Shown: piece by piece, positions 60,901 to 64,000 of the stretch | Layout of the letters: every line of letters starts with the position of its first letter | Position numbering within the stretch: position 1 is the first letter of the stretch | NCBI GenBank assembly: GCA_950106755.1 | Contig: OX467082.1 | Coordinates: 16,368,001-16,432,000, forward strand | Direction of reading: 5' to 3' | Length of the DNA: 64,000 bases | DNA from: Climacium dendroides | Taxonomy: Eukaryota > Streptophyta > Bryopsida > Hypnales > Climaciaceae | Program-made: the position numbers and the translations under genes | The notes under the pieces: generated by a model | What the model was told of the DNA's origin: nothing | The model's input: the letters and a program-made list of their open reading frames with translations, nothing else | The model's database searches: none

Positions 60901-61419
60901 CCAAGCAGGTTCAATCAACGAAACAGACTGTCATTTCAATACAGGTTGCCTGCAATTCGCTGCGCTATTTTCACTCCCTATACACCAAGCCGCACTTGCA
61001 AATTGTAACAAAAAATCCCTCTTTGACCTTAAACCCTAAACCCTAATTTACGTCCCCTGCAAAACTGCATTCTGGTCCCTCAGATTATACGATCAACTCG
61101 ACATCTGTTATTGCTGATAGACGTACGTTGCGATGCAATTCCCAAAACAACATTCAAGACTTGGAATTTTGAGGTCAGTGTTCGAACGACCATAAATTCT
61201 ACTACCCGTAACGAATTAGATTCCCCTTGCGCATATGAAATAGAATCTAAATCTCCTTTCATTCAGCATCATCGGGGAGGAAATACTTGTTCTCATTGCG
61301 AAAAACAAAAGCGGCAAGGAATCAATCCGTGAAACATTGATCGCACGGATTCGTTCAAAGCCAATCTTTCTCAAAGTAAAGAGCGAGGAAGGAAGTAACT
61401 TACTCGGAGAGAATTTCAT
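54915..61419 (-). CDS. PUM24: PUM24/Puf6 (Penguin) family nucleolar PUF-like protein, 19 exons, 634 aa
   Basis: Nucleolar RNA-binding protein of the Puf6/PUM3 group, needed for pre-rRNA processing and large-subunit assembly. Exons: 61404-61419, 60691-60743, 60403-60486, 59918-59979, 59610-59691, 59268-59391, 58699-58782, 58415-58529, 58167-58320, 57918-58031, 57278-57349, 57085-57135, 56918-56968, 56646-56751, 56298-56408, 56036-56169, 55674-55748, 55199-55470 and 54915-55059. All phases agree and the frame closes with a TGA. A basic nuclear signal (RKRKRK, 39-44) precedes PUF-like repeats, e.g. NCVKYCTPEERTAVFEELRP and DKYGHHIVIKMLDSG. A CPL-type region continues to about 390, an acidic and Lys-rich insert spans about 390-460, and helical repeats follow to a basic tail (KNKKQRQG). 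Length matches Arabidopsis APUM24. The 16-base first coding exon is short but has a strong Kozak (GCCACCATG) and donor (GTAAGT). Confidence 0.93.
57587..57842. mobile_element. Stowaway-like MITE in PUM24 intron 10 (256 bp)
   Basis: The left end GTCCCTCCATCCCGAAATG and the right end in reverse complement, CTCCCTCCGTTCCGTCCCGG, fit the Stowaway terminus. TA flanks both sides (57585-57586, 57843-57844). It lies fully inside the intron between 57350 and 57917 and leaves the splice sites untouched. Confidence 0.8.
61031..61046 (+). promoter_or_regulatory. Double telo-box in PUM24 intron 1
   Basis: Two overlapping AAACCCTAA motifs lie in the first intron. Telo-boxes are enriched near the start of plant ribosomal and ribosome-biogenesis genes, which agrees with the PUM24 identity. 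Confidence 0.55.
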
Positions 61420-61509
61420 GGTGGCTGGCGACGCTGTGAGTGAGCTCCTCTGCTCGGAATACAGGCCCTGGCTATGGTGGGAAAGGCAACGACAAGCACC
61501 AGCGGCAGG

Positions 61510-61520
61510 TTTAGGGTTTA
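61510..61520 (-). promoter_or_regulatory. Telo-box upstream of PUM24
   Basis: TAAACCCTAAA on the gene's strand, about 90 bases before the start codon. With the intronic pair it makes three telo-box cores within 500 bases. Confidence 0.6.
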
Positions 61521-61589
61521 GTTTGGGGATGAAGACCGAACCTCCAGCTTCGGAAAACCCACCGTATGAAATTGTATACATATTCTGAA

Positions 61590-61996
61590 TAGAATTACGG
61601 TATGAATTTACTCCTTACGTTATACCCCGTAGATAGACTTGATCTGGGGTATTAACCTTGGCGGGATCCTTTTTTGAATTTCTGCACAATTTTTGCTTAT
61701 ATCTTTGTACTGCAATTTCATGAAATTGGTCATTAAAGAAGGTTGTCTTTTCAACATTCAAGTATTTCATTAGATGAATGAGAAATTAGTTAGATTTTAA
61801 TAGTGTCTAAAAGCATTCCATTCATCATCCAGAATATGGACATGAAAGTGCTTGAGGGTAAGTTAGTTGGGAGGTACAATAATAAGTGAATTGAAATAAT
61901 CGTGCTAAGACAATTTGATTTGACCAATCATGTAGAGCTAAAAAGTTTTATTTTAAGTTAAATCATTTTTAAAATTAGAAGTTTTATTTCTTGGGG
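61590..61996. other. Intergenic stretch with dispersed repeat
   Basis: 61675-61868 matches 32095-32276. No gene. Confidence 0.5.
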
Positions 61997-62923
61997 TTAA
62001 CCTCTAAAGTCCCAAGGCCTTTTTTCCATCAAAACCTACTCAAAATTGCCATTTCTATTGCAAAGAGGAAAAAAAATTTAATTTTTTTTTTACATATCTA
62101 ATTGCAAGATCTTGTACTTCACTAGAATAAAAATGCGCAGAAATTTTTTTAGAAACTTTGACCCTGCAAAATGCAAGATATTTGCATTTAAAGTAAAGAA
62201 AACAAATTTTTTTATGCCTTGATTGTCTAGATTTTTGGCTTTGAATCTTCTTAACTTAAAATTTTTGCACTATTGATTTTGATTTTCTAATTTTTTATGT
62301 TGAAGAATTGAGTTGAGAATCTAGGAAAAAAATTCAACCCAAAAGCACTTAATTTTCAGTCAATAAAAAATTGTTAAGTAGAAATAGGTTCAAGATTGAA
62401 GGGATAACTAAATAGTTAATAGTTCTAAGATGGAATTGAAACTCAATAATCACGACAGTGAGATTGATCTAGCAAGCAAATTTAACTTTGCCTAACCATT
62501 TTTTTGAAAAAATTGTTAAAATTGCATTCAAAATTGAAGTCTATAAGTTATTTTTTCAAGAAGATGCTTAAATTGCCCCAAAAATAAGATTGTCCATAAC
62601 TTTCTCATAACTATAGTAGTCCAAATAGAATGAATAAAAGCTTCAAATGTAGACAAAAAAAACATTATCTTTGAGAATTTTTTTTTTTAAATTTAACTTT
62701 TTGTGATTTTTTGGAGTTGCCCCTCTAGTTGTTTTTTAGAATCATGGTGCCATAACTTTTGTTTCAAGGCACCTATTGAAATAAAAATTACATACCTAGA
62801 AAGCTAATCTAATTTTCTATCTTAAAAAAAAGTTTCAAAAAATTATGTCAAAAACTAAGATCACATGAGCCTACCTGAAATCCTAGAAGTCCTCCTTAGG
62901 TACTTCAGGACTTTAGAAGTTAA
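61997..62923. mobile_element. TTAA-bounded element, complete copy (927 bp)
   Basis: It begins TTAACCTCTAAAGTCC and ends GGACTTTAGAAGTTAA. The interior is the inverted counterpart of 17735-18606 and 24053-24992 (for example CTAATTTTTTATGTTGAAGA). It is non-coding. Flanking bases outside the TTAA differ, as in the other copies. Confidence 0.7.
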
Positions 62924-64000
62924 ACTTCTCAACTTTAATGAGGGTTAACTTTTAAATCAGAGCTAAAAACATGTTTGAAGTAAAAGCAAAGAACATCATC
63001 TTAAAAAACCACTAAGTGTATTGTAAAAAAAGTCATTTATTCTATTCCAAGCAACGCTTGAAGGTAGAAGTACGTCTTTTAGTCCTATGATGGCTTTATA
63101 AGGTGACCTACTATAGACAACAATTGAATGCACTATTCATTGAAAAAAATTCTTTGTTTTTACCTTCTCGTCCACTCATTTCTCTTCCTTCCTTGCTTAG
63201 GGAGAAGTGCTAAAGTTAACCATAGTAAATGAGTCTATGAGACTAGAATGGATTTGAATGAAAAATTCATGTTTATATTGAATAAGATATTCATTCTTGG
63301 GGATTTATTTTTTTATTCTTCCTCATCCTAGGTTGAAATGCTTAAGTTATCAAAAATAGATACTTTTGCCATACTTATTTTGTGCCAAATGGAGGAGATA
63401 CTCTTTACATTGTAGAGGTTTTGGAGGAAAAAATATAAAATAAAATGAAATATAAAAAAATTGTGCAAGGCTATAGCATGAATGAAATTTTTTCAAAAAA
63501 CCATTCAGTGTACTATAAGGTAGTATACTCTAAAAGTGACCATTTAAGGATTGGTTCGCCTTTTCATATGTTTTCGTGGACAAAGTATTTTCATATCATT
63601 TTTCAGAGAAAGAAATAGACATGGAACCTAACACAAGTGGTTTTGTATTTTTCCAATAATTTTTAAATTACTTATAAATTTTCAAAGATTAAGGACATAG
63701 GCACCTATTTGTAAATGTAGGTCTCTCAAAATTTGTCCACTTGCAACTTGTAAAGAGATGTGAAAATTCAAAGACTTTGATTGGCTCTTTCAATAGAAAG
63801 ATAATTTTTCCTAGATGCATTCAATTGCTAAAGTGGTCCATTCAAGGATCTCCTCATCCTCATCTCCATTCTATCCCTAAAGCTAGGGTCCATTTGAAGA
63901 AGATGAGTTGTTTTATAGTACACTACAAAACTCATTTATTGATTTTGTGTCAAATGGAGGAAGTACTCTTTGCACTACAAGTTTTGGGGAAAAAATATGA
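62924..64000. other. Gene-free stretch with a direct repeat
   Basis: Segments near 63361-63440 and 63931-64000 are similar (CAAATGGAGGARRTACTCTT), a direct repeat with a ~560 bp period that runs off the window. No gene recognised. Confidence 0.45.

Overview
This window looks like nuclear DNA of a land plant, most likely a moss. The signs are multi-exon genes with GT..AG introns, a ferric-chelate reductase, an ABRE-driven dehydrin, an intronless PLS-type pentatricopeptide repeat (PPR) gene of the moss style, a plant-specific PDF-motif protein, a chromodomain Ty3/gypsy remnant, and CACTA and Stowaway elements. The species cannot be fixed from sequence alone. No tRNA, rRNA, CRISPR array or bacterial gene was seen.

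Layout. (1) 1-2.7 kb: AT-rich DNA with one Emigrant-like MITE. (2) 2.8-8.6 kb, minus: a nine-exon ferric reductase (FRO family); its true first exon lies 1.25 kb upstream of the next one. (3) 9-15.2 kb: repeats, a long inverted-repeat array and a possible small gene fragment at 13.3-13.95 kb. (4) 15.5-17.3 kb, plus: a three-exon dehydrin with two ABREs and a TATA-like box. (5) 17.7-42 kb: a transposon graveyard. It holds a family of about 0.9 kb elements bounded by TTAA, a broken Ty3/gypsy integrase, a TA-flanked element family carrying a micro-ORF, an intact Tc1-type element (34697-36766), several tandem arrays and a non-autonomous CACTA element (38653-40921). (6) 42.5-45.7 kb, minus: a PPR gene and a PDF-motif gene. 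(7) 46-53 kb: gene-poor, with a Stowaway element. (8) 53.1-54.5 kb, plus: an unrecognised His-rich membrane protein. (9) 54.9-61.4 kb, minus: a 19-exon PUM24/Puf6 (Penguin) gene for ribosome biogenesis, with telo-boxes and an intronic Stowaway MITE. (10) 61.6-64 kb: repeats, including another TTAA element.

The genes form no operon and have separate roles: iron reduction, desiccation protection, organellar RNA and DNA maintenance, and ribosome assembly. I reconstructed exon junctions by hand from splice sites and reading-frame phase. Every multi-exon model given as a gene closes in frame. The most noteworthy material is mobile: an apparently intact DD34E transposase, which is not the usual plant mariner type, and at least five complete TTAA-bounded elements whose ends resemble piggyBac termini.
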